64,000 nucleotides of DNA from Myxococcales bacterium (GTDB lineage: Bacteria; Myxococcota; UBA4151): assembly GCA_002722845.1 (NCBI GenBank), contig PBND01000043.1, positions 62,001-126,000 on the forward strand. The letters run 5' to 3'. The position numbers and the translations under genes were made by a program. The notes beneath the pieces were generated by a model. The model saw only the letters and a program-made list of their open reading frames with translations, did no database searches and was not told where the DNA came from. Below, one piece after another: positions 1 to 8,325 of this stretch. Numbering within the stretch: position 1 is the stretch's first letter; every line of letters starts with the position of its first letter.

Positions 1-1062
1 CCGGATGGCAAAGCCATGGGGACAGCGCTCGGCACTGAAACGACTCAAGGCCTCAGCTTGGGGATGTTGGGTCAACAAATCGTCCAGGAGGTTGGCGCTC
101 TCAAAGGCTGCGTTCATGCCTTGGCCATAAAAAGGCACCACTGCGTGGGCCGCATCGCCGATGAGAACCACCCGTTCACCATAGTGGTAAGGGCTGCATT
201 TGATCGTGGCGAGACCGCTATGGGGGTTGCTGAAAAAGTCGTCGATCAGCGTTGGCATGAGGGGGACGGCATCGGCGAACTGCTCATCGAAAAATCGCTG
301 CACATCAGCGGGCTCTTTGAGCCGCTCGAAACACCAGTCGGTCTCGGACTTGAACGGTAAAAACAGGGTCACAGTGAAGCTCTTGTCCAGATTGGGCAGG
401 GCGATGAGCATGTAGTCTTGGCGGGGCCAGATGTGGAGCCCTTTGGGGTCGATGGCGAAGTTGCCATCCGCGGCCGGCGGGATGGACAGTTCCACGTAAC
501 CTGAGTCGATCCACGTTTGGTCGTAGTTCAATTGACTCTGTTTCATCACCTGGTCGCGAACCGCAGAAAAGGCGCCATCGGCGCCAATCACCAAACTGGA
601 ATCATGGCTCTTCCGGTCACCAGAAGGGTCTTGAAAGGTCACCCTTCCCGTCTCTGCTTCGAGGGCAACGCAGGCTTGATCGAAGTGAAATGGAACGCCC
701 GCAGCCTCCGCTTCGTTCATGAGGAGTGCGTTGAGATCTCGACGGCTAACGCTGCGTATCGCTTGGTGCGCTTGACCGTAGGCTTGGAAGTTGAGCGCGC
801 CCCCACGGTCATGGAGAATTCGGCCGGGCATCGGCAGGCTTTGCTCCAAGACGGTCTCTTGCAGACCCACTTTCTCAAGAGCCGTCAGCCCGCGGGTTGA
901 AATAGCCAGATTGATGGATCGTCCGGCTGGAATATCCACTCGCCGTAGATCCGGGCGCCGCTCCCAAACCTCGACCCGCTGGCCTCGACGGGCCAAGTAG
1001 AGGGCCATTAATGATCCGGCCAGGCCGGCACCGACGATGTGAACGGGCGGCGAGGGGGTCAC
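1..1062 (-). CDS. kmo: Kynurenine 3-monooxygenase, N-terminal part (cut by window edge)
   Basis: FAD-dependent aromatic hydroxylase converting L-kynurenine to 3-hydroxykynurenine with NADPH and O2. The reading frame is open from a GTG at 1062 to the window edge, 354 codons; the C-terminus lies outside, as family members are usually about 450 residues. The N-terminus has the Rossmann motif GAGLAG, and the far end has the second FAD motif, LIGDAAHAVVPFYGQGMNAA, typical of the group A monooxygenases and close to KMO. The GTG start overlaps the kynureninase stop in a GTGA, which fixes the start and indicates translational coupling. It is the last gene seen of the kynurenine operon. Its identity rests on the motifs plus the neighbouring pathway genes. 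Confidence 0.93.
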   Translation of the reverse strand, partial: MTPSPPVHIVGAGLAGSLMALYLARRGQRVEVWERRPDLRRVDIPAGRSINLAISTRGLTALEKVGLQETVLEQSLPMPGRILHDRGGALNFQAYGQAHQAIRSVSRRDLNALLMNEAEAAGVPFHFDQACVALEAETGRVTFQDPSGDRKSHDSSLVIGADGAFSAVRDQVMKQSQLNYDQTWIDSGYVELSIPPAADGNFAIDPKGLHIWPRQDYMLIALPNLDKSFTVTLFLPFKSETDWCFERLKEPADVQRFFDEQFADAVPLMPTLIDDFFSNPHSGLATIKCSPYHYGERVVLIGDAAHAVVPFYGQGMNAAFESANLLDDLLTQHPQAEALSRFSAERCPHGFAIR

Positions 1063-2300
1063 GAGAGCCGTTCCCGGAGAATCTCGGCCACTCGCCACAA
1101 CTCATGATAGCGGTTGTAGAGGGGAGCAGGAGCCATTCGGATCACGTCGGGATGGCGGAAATCACAGTAGACGCCAGCCCCTGCGAGGGCCTGATGGAGG
1201 CCTGGTCCGTCGCCGTGGATGCGTAGGCTGATCTGCGATCCTCGCCGATGGGCTTCTGTTGGGCTGATGATCTCCACTCGGCCGGTTGGTAATCGGTCCA
1301 GTTGGGAAAGAAAGAAGTCGGTCAGCGAGAGGCTCTTTTGTCGTAGCGCATCCATCCCCGCTTCGTCGTGGATGGCCAAGGCTGCTCGGTGGCAGGCCAT
1401 GCTCATGACGGGGGCGTTTGAAAGCTGCCATGCGCCGGCACCGGCCTGGGCCTCGAAGGCGCCCATTTTAAAGCGCGTCTCCGGATGGGTGCCCCACCAA
1501 CCGTGAAAGCGGGGAAGGTCGGCATTTTTGTGGCGGTCGTGGACGAAAAGACCGGCCACACCGCCCGGACCCGAGTTGAGGTATTTGTAGGAGCACCAGG
1601 CGGCGAAATCCACGCCCCAGTCGTGGAGTTGCAAGGGCACGTTGCCGGCCGCATGGGCGAGGTCAAAGCCAACCATTGCGCCGGCTTTGTGGGCTGCTTT
1701 CGCAATCCGGGCCATGTCGAAGAGTTGGCCGGTGTAATAATGGACGCCACCGATCATGACCAAGGCCACCCGGTGGCCATTGGTTTCTAGGTAGGCTTCG
1801 ATCTCCGCCTCATCGACGAGGTCGCTCTCACCGCCCAAGCTAACGATGGCGTCGTCGGGGTCAAAGCCATGGAAGCGGGCCTGGCTATCGACAGCGTAGC
1901 GATCGGAAGGAAAGGCGCCAGCTTCGGTGAGAATCTGGAACCGTTCGGCCGTCGGGCGGTAAAACGAGACCATGGCCAAATGCAGGTTATTGGTCAGCGA
2001 GCCCATCGAGACCACTTCGTGGGGCTTGGCGCCAACGAGTCGCCCAAGGGGCTCGCAGAGATCTTCGTGATAACTGTACCAGGGGTACTTGGCCTCAAAG
2101 TGCCCCTCCACCGCGAGGCGGGCCCAATCGTCGAGCTCCTGTTCGAGGGCAGCTCGGGTGGTTCGGGGCTGAAGACCCAAGGAGTTACCGCAGAGGTAAA
2201 TGGCTTCCTCGCCGGTTTTGGTCCGGGGCAAAAGGAAGCGACTCCGGAAAGAGGCGAGGGGGTCGAGACGGTCTAAGTCCAGCGCTTGAGATTCGCTCAT
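1059..2300 (-). CDS. kynU: Kynureninase
   Basis: PLP enzyme (413 aa, normal length) cleaving 3-hydroxykynurenine to 3-hydroxyanthranilate and alanine. The PLP lysine is K239 in CSYKYLNSGPGG, and the cofactor Asp lies in GFDLAHAAGN (about 212-221). The N-terminal IYLCGNSLGLQP segment is characteristic of the family. The ATG at 2300 overlaps the stop of the upstream cyclase gene (ATGA), and its own stop overlaps the kmo start. No unusual residues seen. Cytoplasmic; third-from-last step of the aromatic part of the pathway encoded here. Confidence 0.96.
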   Translation of the reverse strand: MSESQALDLDRLDPLASFRSRFLLPRTKTGEEAIYLCGNSLGLQPRTTRAALEQELDDWARLAVEGHFEAKYPWYSYHEDLCEPLGRLVGAKPHEVVSMGSLTNNLHLAMVSFYRPTAERFQILTEAGAFPSDRYAVDSQARFHGFDPDDAIVSLGGESDLVDEAEIEAYLETNGHRVALVMIGGVHYYTGQLFDMARIAKAAHKAGAMVGFDLAHAAGNVPLQLHDWGVDFAAWCSYKYLNSGPGGVAGLFVHDRHKNADLPRFHGWWGTHPETRFKMGAFEAQAGAGAWQLSNAPVMSMACHRAALAIHDEAGMDALRQKSLSLTDFFLSQLDRLPTGRVEIISPTEAHRRGSQISLRIHGDGPGLHQALAGAGVYCDFRHPDVIRMAPAPLYNRYHELWRVAEILRERLS

Positions 2301-3109
2301 CGCTCAAGCTCCAAAGAAAAGAGAAGGGGCCTGGAAGGGGCGGCGTCACAAAGCATTCGAGGCACCTGAAGGTCCAGCAGATAAAGCCCATCGGGAATCC
2401 CCTGAGGAACGAGGGCTAATTCGGTGAGCGTGCGTTGATGGGCTGCCGCTCGCCCCCCCTTGGGAAGTTGCCAGAAAATACGGTGGTTCGGCAGGGTGCC
2501 ACCATCCTCATGGCGATCGAGGCTGGGCAGATCGAGCACCAAGTGATCGACGCCCCGGGCAACGATCAATTCAATGGCCTCGTGGCTCAGGTAGGGGGCC
2601 GGTTGTTGGCCATAGTCTCGGCGGGCTTTACCCTTGTCGGGCAGTGTCCGTATCACCAGGCTTTGTACCCCTGGGAGCGTGGGCCAGTTGGCCTGGAGCG
2701 CCGCTGCGCTGACGATCCAGTCCTCGGCGGCTTCAAAACCGTTGTATGACTCGTTCCCATCGCTAAACAATTCGGTCTGCACTGACACCAATTGGCAAAC
2801 GAGCAGTTGGTTCGGCGCTGCTTCGGCAATCGTCGCCTCGTTGCGGTCGAGATGGGCGGCGCTCTCGGTGTGGGTCATCGATCCGTGGGGGGTGAGTTCC
2901 AGGGTGCTGCAGTTGCAACTCCCTCCCCGGGCCGTATCACCGACGAAGCCGCCGCCCTCCACGGCTGTGAGACGGGGTTGGGGGAGGTCGTAGAAGCTGG
3001 GGTTGCGCCCGTTGAAGTCCACGGGCAGCGCCAGATCGATACCGGCCGCCAAGTCGGCTCGATAGGTCGAGCCCTCCAGTGTGACTCGAGCTTCGATCAA
3101 CTGCGGCAC
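2297..3109 (-). CDS. Cyclase-family kynurenine formamidase (divergent metal motif)
   Basis: Putative N-formylkynurenine hydrolase (270 aa) of the metal-dependent cyclase family (PF04199), inferred from family resemblance and its place between TDO and kynureninase. The family motif H-x3-H-x-D appears here as HGSMTHTE (residues 75-82): histidines 75 and 80, E82 where Asp is usual, then H86. The extra residue and Glu replacement make it a divergent branch; it is also longer than classical KynB (about 210 aa). The start is a GTG at 3109, overlapping the end of the ACMSD gene by 13 bases; the stop overlaps the kynU ATG. Formamidase activity is inference; another cyclase-type hydrolase is possible. 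Confidence 0.75.
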   Translation of the reverse strand: MPQLIEARVTLEGSTYRADLAAGIDLALPVDFNGRNPSFYDLPQPRLTAVEGGGFVGDTARGGSCNCSTLELTPHGSMTHTESAAHLDRNEATIAEAAPNQLLVCQLVSVQTELFSDGNESYNGFEAAEDWIVSAAALQANWPTLPGVQSLVIRTLPDKGKARRDYGQQPAPYLSHEAIELIVARGVDHLVLDLPSLDRHEDGGTLPNHRIFWQLPKGGRAAAHQRTLTELALVPQGIPDGLYLLDLQVPRMLCDAAPSRPLLFSLELER

Positions 3110-4155
3110 GACTCCTTGAGCCAGGCGCTATGGGCCCGACTTGCGTCCGTTTCGAAGGCTTCTCGTGCCAAGCCGAGAAACTCCAGTGCGGTCCCTGAGA
3201 GGAGGCGTTCTGCGGTATCGTAGTCTTTGATTGTGGTTTCGATGAGTTGTCCGGGGCTCAACTCCCCCAGTGGAAAGGGGTAATCCGTACCAAGGCCGAT
3301 GCGCTGGGCACCAAAGGTGCTGAGCAGAAATTCGAGGGCCTTCGGGTGATGGACCAGACTATCCAGATAGACTTTGTCCAGATAGGTGCTGGGTTTGTTT
3401 TGCGTTTGGGTTTGACACAGATCAGGCCGGACTTCGAAGCCATGGTCGATGCGCCCGATCGTCACGGGAAAGCTGCCACCGCCATGGGCGAAGCAAACCT
3501 TCAACTTGGGGTAGCGGTCGTAGACGCCGCCCATGATCATGGAGCACATTGCGAGGCTGGTCTCGGCGGGCATGCTCACCAGCCAGGGCAGCCAGTGGCG
3601 GGGCATTCGGTCTTTGCCCATCATGTCCCAGGGGTGCACGAAGACGCTGGCATTCAGCGCTTCAGCGGCCGCCCAGAACTCGTCCAGCTCCGGCTCGTCC
3701 AGATTCCATTGATTGATATGGGTGCCGATCTCAACGCCCGCGAGCCCCAGATCCTTCATGCACCGTTCCAACTCCTTGATGGCCAGGTCTGGGGCCTGCA
3801 TCGGCAGTGTGCCCAGGCCAACGAAGCGCTTGGGATGGTCCCGACAGATCCCGGCCAGGTGATCATTCAGGATCTGACTTAGATCATGGGTGTCCTCCGG
3901 TTCTGCCCAGTAGGAAAACATGACTGGGACTGTGGAGAGGACTTGAACATCCACCCGATAATCATCGCATTCTTCCATGCGACGGCCAGGACTCCAGCAG
4001 TTGTGATCGATCTCGCGAAAGAATTGGTCGCCCATCATCATTCGAGCGCAGCAGGGCTTATGGTGATCCAAGCGAATGAAGCCAGCGTAGCCGTAGCGAT
4101 CTTCAAGGTCAGGCCAGCGCTCGGGGAGAATGTGGGTATGGAGGTCGATCTTCAT
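3097..4155 (-). CDS. 2-amino-3-carboxymuconate-6-semialdehyde decarboxylase (ACMSD)
   Basis: Zinc amidohydrolase-fold decarboxylase turning ACMS into 2-aminomuconate semialdehyde, which diverts the pathway from quinolinate/NAD synthesis to catabolism. The 352-aa protein starts MKIDLHTHILP: H6 and H8 are metal ligands, with H174 (VFVHPWD), H224 (CFAHGGG) and D291 (GLGTDYPF) completing the site at the spacing of the Pseudomonas enzyme. The same frame is open for 91 codons upstream, but that part is antisense to the neighbouring gene; the ATG at 4155 directly before the HxH motif, 4 bases after the 3-HAO stop, is the sensible start. Normal length. Confidence 0.95.
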   Translation of the reverse strand: MKIDLHTHILPERWPDLEDRYGYAGFIRLDHHKPCCARMMMGDQFFREIDHNCWSPGRRMEECDDYRVDVQVLSTVPVMFSYWAEPEDTHDLSQILNDHLAGICRDHPKRFVGLGTLPMQAPDLAIKELERCMKDLGLAGVEIGTHINQWNLDEPELDEFWAAAEALNASVFVHPWDMMGKDRMPRHWLPWLVSMPAETSLAMCSMIMGGVYDRYPKLKVCFAHGGGSFPVTIGRIDHGFEVRPDLCQTQTQNKPSTYLDKVYLDSLVHHPKALEFLLSTFGAQRIGLGTDYPFPLGELSPGQLIETTIKDYDTAERLLSGTALEFLGLAREAFETDASRAHSAWLKESCRS

Positions 4156-4159
4156 GGGC

Positions 4160-4672
4160 TCATCCGGGAACCTGAGCGACCGTCCCGCATTGGGAGCAGC
4201 GATGCTTTTCCGTGCTGGCGTAATAGTTTTGGATGGCAGGAAGGAGATCCGCTGCGATGTCTTGGAGGTGAAAGGCTTCGCGGTGGAGCTTCGTATTGCA
4301 GGCTTCGCAAAACCAGAGCAGTTGATCGATCTCGTTGTCCCGGCGCTGACGTTCAACCACCAAGCCAACGGTGTTGGCGGGCCGGCGAGGGCTGTGGGGG
4401 ACTCCGGCTGGAAGGAGAAGGATTTCACCCTCTCGGATCGAGATGTCCCGGAACTCGCCGTCTTCGATCACTTTGAGGACCATGTCGCCCTCGAGTTGGT
4501 AGAAAAATTCTTCCCCTGCGTTGATGTGATAGTCGGTGCGAGTGTTTGGGCCGCCGATCACCATGATGATGAATTCGTGATCAGGGTAGACTTCACAGTT
4601 TCCAACGGGCGGTTTGAGTTTGTCCCGATTGGCATCAATCCAGCCCATGAAGTTGATCGCTGACAGTCCCAT
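4160..4672 (-). CDS. 3-hydroxyanthranilate 3,4-dioxygenase
   Basis: Non-haem Fe(II) cupin (170 aa) opening 3-hydroxyanthranilate to ACMS. The iron ligands are H49 and E55 (DYHINAGEEFF) and H93 (PAGVPHSP). The C-terminal tail has two CxxC pairs, C122/C125 and C159/C162, which in the characterised bacterial enzyme bind a second, rubredoxin-like iron; all four are present. The ATG at 4672 is chosen because homology begins there (MGLSAINF); the frame is open further upstream but that part lies antisense to the decarboxylase gene. It sits 4 bases after the preceding stop, in one operon with ACMSD. Confidence 0.95.
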   Translation of the reverse strand: MGLSAINFMGWIDANRDKLKPPVGNCEVYPDHEFIIMVIGGPNTRTDYHINAGEEFFYQLEGDMVLKVIEDGEFRDISIREGEILLLPAGVPHSPRRPANTVGLVVERQRRDNEIDQLLWFCEACNTKLHREAFHLQDIAADLLPAIQNYYASTEKHRCSQCGTVAQVPG

Positions 4673-4676
4673 GATC

Positions 4677-5453
4677 CTATGCCTCCACCGAGAAACCAAC
4701 CGAGGCCAGCCCCGGGATATCGAGTTGAACCTTGTCGCCGGCCTGGAGAAAGACAGCGGCCGTTGCCGCCCCGGCCAAGACGGTTTGTCCGGCCTGAAGC
4801 CCCTCACCCCGCCTGTCGAGCATGGCACAGAGTTGCCGGAGGCTGTCGAGGGGGTGCCCATAGATCGCTGAACTCATGCCTTTGAGTTGCTCTCGCCCCC
4901 CCACATCTAAGCTCAGTTCGAGGGCGGCCAGGTCCAGCCCGGCCACCGCTTGTCCAGGGCCGAGGACGTAAGCGCAGGCGCTGGTGTTGTCGGCGACCAC
5001 GTCGATGAGGGTGAACTTGAAGTCGGTAAAGCGGGAGTCGATGATCTCCATCGCTGGATGCACGGTCGCGATCGCTGCGAGCGCCTGGTTGCGGTCAACA
5101 TGGCCTGAGATGTCCGTCCCGAGGGTGAAAGCGATTTCAGGTTCAACCCGTGGATGGCAGCTGCCGGCCAGTTGGAACGCAGCACCATCCGCAAGGGTCA
5201 TCGCCCCCGTCAGGTGACCATAAATCGGTTCATGGACTCCCATTTGTTCCATTTTAGCCTTCGAGGTCAGGCCCATTTTCATGCCGACGAGGGACTCGCC
5301 GCGGGCGTAGCGACGGTCCATGCTCAGCCGTTGCACGGTGTAGGCGGTCTCGATGTCGAGGCTGGGGTGATCGGCGGTGAGCATGGGGATCGGGCAGCCT
5401 TCAAGGGCTGCTTGGTCAACGGTCTGGGCTAGGGAGGCTAAGTCCAGGGTCAC
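4677..5453 (-). CDS. 4-oxalocrotonate decarboxylase / 2-oxopent-4-enoate hydratase family
   Basis: A 258-aa member of the FAH-like hydratase/decarboxylase family (as in NbaG/AmnE and MhpD/DmpH). In this setting, next to a RidA-type deaminase, the likely reaction is decarboxylation of 4-oxalocrotonate (from 2-aminomuconate) to 2-oxopent-4-enoate. Family features: YTVQRLSMDRRYARGE (about 38-53), VGMKMGLTSKAKMEQMGV with the conserved lysines, PRVEPEIAFTLG with acidic metal ligands (about 100-112) and MEIIDSRF. Sequence alone does not separate decarboxylase from hydratase, and only one such gene is in the window, so the partner enzyme must lie elsewhere. Start overlaps the deaminase stop (ATGA). 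Confidence 0.85.
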   Translation of the reverse strand: MTLDLASLAQTVDQAALEGCPIPMLTADHPSLDIETAYTVQRLSMDRRYARGESLVGMKMGLTSKAKMEQMGVHEPIYGHLTGAMTLADGAAFQLAGSCHPRVEPEIAFTLGTDISGHVDRNQALAAIATVHPAMEIIDSRFTDFKFTLIDVVADNTSACAYVLGPGQAVAGLDLAALELSLDVGGREQLKGMSSAIYGHPLDSLRQLCAMLDRRGEGLQAGQTVLAGAATAAVFLQAGDKVQLDIPGLASVGFSVEA

Positions 5454-5893
5454 GGGGGTGCTCCATCGAGAAAAGCCACGGCCTTCATTTCGATCCGAAG
5501 GTTCGGGTGGGGAAGTTGGTGCACAGCGACCGTGGTGCGGGTGGGACCCGTCTTTGCGTCAAAGTGCGCGTTGTAGACTCGGTTGTAGCCGGGGAAGTCA
5601 GCCATATCGACGAGAAACGAGGTTAAGTCGACGACCTGCCCGAGGCTGCTGCCGCAACGCTCCAGGAGGATGCGCATGTTGTCGATGACAGCAGCTGTCT
5701 GCACCTCGATATCCGTATCGATACGGCCATCGGCGTGGATCGTCACCCCGGCATGACTGTTGTCCGGGCGGCGACTCGATAGACCGGACAAGAAGAGCAG
5801 GTTCCCGACCCGTCGGGCGTGGGGGTAATGGGCCAGCGCGCCGGGGCGATCGGGGAAGATGTAGGCTTCCGTCGTGGTCCCCGCTTGGTCCAT
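5450..5893 (-). CDS. RidA-family 2-aminomuconate deaminase
   Basis: 147-aa YjgF/RidA-family protein. Known members in 2-nitrobenzoate and tryptophan catabolic clusters (NbaF) deaminate 2-aminomuconate to 4-oxalocrotonate; the same role is inferred from the neighbouring decarboxylase and semialdehyde dehydrogenase. Visible features: VGNLLFLSGLSSRRPD (about 30-45) and the C-terminal NLRIEMKAVAFLDG, where the Arg and Glu of RIEMKAVA are the usual RidA active-site region. It starts at ATG 5893; upstream extension in the frame lacks homology. A 55-base gap separates it from the preceding membrane gene. Confidence 0.87.
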   Translation of the reverse strand: MDQAGTTTEAYIFPDRPGALAHYPHARRVGNLLFLSGLSSRRPDNSHAGVTIHADGRIDTDIEVQTAAVIDNMRILLERCGSSLGQVVDLTSFLVDMADFPGYNRVYNAHFDAKTGPTRTTVAVHQLPHPNLRIEMKAVAFLDGAPP

Positions 5894-5948
5894 GCACCCC
5901 CCCGATCTAAGCCCTAACCGGCCGGGCCGAGTGGGACAAGCACTGAGG

Positions 5949-6482
5949 TCAGCGGGCCCTTTCAGCATCGAGTGGGACCAAATGATAGGGGCCTTCGTGC
6001 CGGACAAATTCACGGCGACAGGCCCAGGTCGCACCGGCGGAGGGGCCGGCTAGGCCGAGCACTGGAACGCCCAGGGTCAGGAGGCCAGGCAGCATGCCCA
6101 GCCAGCGAGCGAGGAGGCTGCATTCACCGCCTCGACGGCGGGCCGGCACCCCCGCCCCATACAGAACCCCGGAGATGCTGCCCGCGATCGCGCTCATCAA
6201 GACCAGCGCTAATTCCCGTTCCGATCGCTGACTGCGCCCCAGCATGCCCATGTTTCCCAGGCCGCTCGCCAAACCAGCGCCGATCAAGCCGCCGGCAAGG
6301 CCACCGCCGAGCATGAGGGGCGTGCCGCTCCAGATCCCTTCAGTGATAAAGCGGTTGTCCCGCCGGACTTCCGCGATGCTCGGAAGTTTCTTGGCCTGGT
6401 CGTGCGGAGCCGAAACTGCCGTCGTTGGCGAGGCTGGCGTTGGCAAAGAAATCAGAAGCAGGAGCGCCGGTTGTGCGAACAT
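5949..6482 (-). CDS. Uncharacterised exported/membrane protein
   Basis: 177 aa, not recognised. A hydrophobic N-terminus (FAQPALLLLISLP) looks like a signal peptide or anchor. It is followed by a polar stretch (about 25-48), a Gly-rich hydrophobic segment (GGGLAGGLIGAGLASGLG, about 57-74) of glycine-zipper type, and two more hydrophobic segments (about 91-110 and 127-147). The ATG overlaps the stop of the GIDE-LemA gene by one base (TGATG), so the two are translationally coupled. The organisation resembles the protein at 7756-8325: signal, acidic/polar linker, Gly-rich helices, cysteine before the last helices. Function unknown. Confidence 0.75.
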   Translation of the reverse strand: MFAQPALLLLISLPTPASPTTAVSAPHDQAKKLPSIAEVRRDNRFITEGIWSGTPLMLGGGLAGGLIGAGLASGLGNMGMLGRSQRSERELALVLMSAIAGSISGVLYGAGVPARRRGGECSLLARWLGMLPGLLTLGVPVLGLAGPSAGATWACRREFVRHEGPYHLVPLDAERAR

Positions 6483-7759
6483 CAGTCCATCCCGCTGTTT
6501 AGGTCGCCAAAGTCCACCACCAAAGCTTTACGCTCGAAGGCTTCCGCTTCGAACAGGTCGGTTCGATGAATTCCCGCCACGCCAACAAAAAACTTATCTG
6601 GGATGACCTCCGACAGGGTGTTTGCGTGGGTCGCTATTTCATTAAAATAGTCCCTCGCAAGGGCGATGCGGTCCTCTGTGTCGATGAGGGTTCTTTGCAG
6701 CGTGAGAAAGGCTTCGCTTTGTTGCAGGGAGGGGTATTTCTCGCTGACCGCGAGAAGTTGACCCCCGACGGCCTGAGCCGGAGCATCCGGGGCGGTTTGC
6801 GTGCGGATTTGGGCAAGGGTCTCGTGGAGCTTGGTCTCGGCTTCCGCCGCTTGCTTGGCCACATCCACGAGGTTGGGGATGAGATCGAAGCGGCGCTTGA
6901 GTTGGACATCGATATTTTTTCGGCCCTGATCGACCCGGTTTCTCACTTGAACCAAATCGTCGTAGATTCGCCAGGCCCACAAAGAAAAGAGAATGAAAAC
7001 GTTGATGAACCCGGTCAGCCACGGGAACCAGACCGCATGGAAGTAGCTGGGCGTGCTGTCGATCCAGGTCATGAGCGGCAACAGGCCAATGGCCAGGACC
7101 CCTAAGATCGCCCCCTGCCAAAAGGCCCCTCGAGCCACCTGTTCTTCGCTTTGCACGGTGATGATGTAGCGGTGCCCGGCTTCGTTGTCGGCGGCGATTT
7201 CGGGGGCCACAACATCCTCCCGCAGGCGGGCCTGACCCAGGAGATAGAGATCATCACCGTCTCGGATGGTGTGCTCCCGAAATCGGCGCTCACCGGTGCT
7301 GTGGGCGATGCTGCCCGACGGCCCCTTGGCATAATAGAAGTCATCGCTGCGCCGGCAGGTATAGCTAAAGGTCAGGTGCTGGGTGAGCTCAGCGCCTTCT
7401 GGATCGACCCGTAAGGCGCCGGTGTCGTCTTGGAGGAAGAAGGGTGGGATGAGCCCCCCGCTCGCCACGGTTTTCCAGCCCGATGAGGATCTGGTCTTTC
7501 CATCTGAATCGACCTCCGTCTTTTGCCAATGTTCCTCAACGCTCCATAGGCTGCACAGCGCCTCCGCCTCTTCAAGATGGGTGGTATGGCTGATGCCCCG
7601 GGCCTGACCCTTTAACTCGACCAGGCCGATGAAGACGCCCTGGACTTTGGAGGTGGGGAGCGCAGCCATCAAGCGGCGCAGGCGAAAGGCCCGGGAGGCG
7701 AACTTGTGACAGATGAGAATGATGATGCTTGGGATCACCAGCCAGAGCCACTCGGTCAT
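6482..7759 (-). CDS. GIDE-LemA fusion membrane protein
   Basis: 425-aa protein joining two envelope-associated domains. A first TM helix (about 4-19) is followed by a GIDE/MULAN-like domain (about 45-205; LEEAEALCSLWSVEEHW and FFLQDDTGALRVDP are typical), two further TM helices (about 214-233 and 247-265), then a LemA domain (268-425) with its hallmark QVRNRVDQGRKNIDVQLKRR and DLIPNLV. There is no RING domain, so E3-ligase activity is not implied. The start at 7759 makes an ATGA overlap with the upstream gene; a longer frame exists but would overlap it heavily. LemA function is poorly known. Its place inside a tryptophan catabolic operon is odd. Confidence 0.88.
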   Translation of the reverse strand: MTEWLWLVIPSIIILICHKFASRAFRLRRLMAALPTSKVQGVFIGLVELKGQARGISHTTHLEEAEALCSLWSVEEHWQKTEVDSDGKTRSSSGWKTVASGGLIPPFFLQDDTGALRVDPEGAELTQHLTFSYTCRRSDDFYYAKGPSGSIAHSTGERRFREHTIRDGDDLYLLGQARLREDVVAPEIAADNEAGHRYIITVQSEEQVARGAFWQGAILGVLAIGLLPLMTWIDSTPSYFHAVWFPWLTGFINVFILFSLWAWRIYDDLVQVRNRVDQGRKNIDVQLKRRFDLIPNLVDVAKQAAEAETKLHETLAQIRTQTAPDAPAQAVGGQLLAVSEKYPSLQQSEAFLTLQRTLIDTEDRIALARDYFNEIATHANTLSEVIPDKFFVGVAGIHRTDLFEAEAFERKALVVDFGDLNSGMD

Positions 7760-8325
7760 GGTGCAGTCTCCTCCGCCTCGATGGGCTCCAAGCTTCCGAT
7801 ACAGGCCCAAATGGGAAGAACCCAGGGCAGGGCGAGTCCTTGGACCAGTGCCTGCGCATCCTGCCCAAAAATCCCAAGGGTGGCGATGAGCCCCCCGCCC
7901 AAGGCCCCGCCGGCATAGGCAGCAACTCGACGGTCCATATCACAGCGATAACCGGCCTCGCCAGCCACATAGCCCGGGGCAAAGATGAAGCCGGCCCCGG
8001 CCCCGATGATGGTTCCTGACAAGGGCAGAAGCCAATCGGAAGTGCAGCCCTCAGGGGATGAGCAACTCGATTGGGCCCGTCGTTGACCCAGTTGGAAGCC
8101 AACGTAGCCCCCAAGGCCACCAAGGAGGCCCCCCAGCAATAAGCTACGACCAAAGATCCTTTGCTCCACAGCTCTTGTGACGCCGGGCGTCGTGGGGAGG
8201 GCTTCGCGCCCAGCAAGTGCTGGCGCCATTGGATCCGTCTCGCTCGACTGGGCCTTCGTCGCAGCCCGGGGGGCGCTTTGAGGCGTTGCGCTGAACAGGA
8301 GCAATGCGACTAGAGTTTGATGCAT
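7756..8325 (-). CDS. Uncharacterised exported Gly-rich membrane protein
   Basis: 189 aa, not recognised. An N-terminal signal peptide is likely (HQTLVALLLFSATPQSAPRA), then a polar linker, then hydrophobic glycine-zipper segments (SLLLGGLLGGLGGYVGFQLG, about 61-80; PLSGTIIGAGAGFIFAPGYVAG; YAGGALGGGLIATLGIFG). A cysteine pair occurs between the first two helices (SSCSSPEGC). The start overlaps the end of the aldehyde dehydrogenase by 16 bases and the stop overlaps the GIDE-LemA ATG, so it is embedded in the operon. Possible partner of the LemA protein; this is inference from coupling only. Confidence 0.75.
   Translation of the reverse strand: MHQTLVALLLFSATPQSAPRAATKAQSSETDPMAPALAGREALPTTPGVTRAVEQRIFGRSLLLGGLLGGLGGYVGFQLGQRRAQSSCSSPEGCTSDWLLPLSGTIIGAGAGFIFAPGYVAGEAGYRCDMDRRVAAYAGGALGGGLIATLGIFGQDAQALVQGLALPWVLPIWACIGSLEPIEAEETAP

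Noticed and set aside
6482-7759. Ubiquitin-ligase activity for the GIDE-domain protein
   Set aside because: No RING domain or cysteine/histidine zinc pattern; only the membrane-domain part of GIDE is present.
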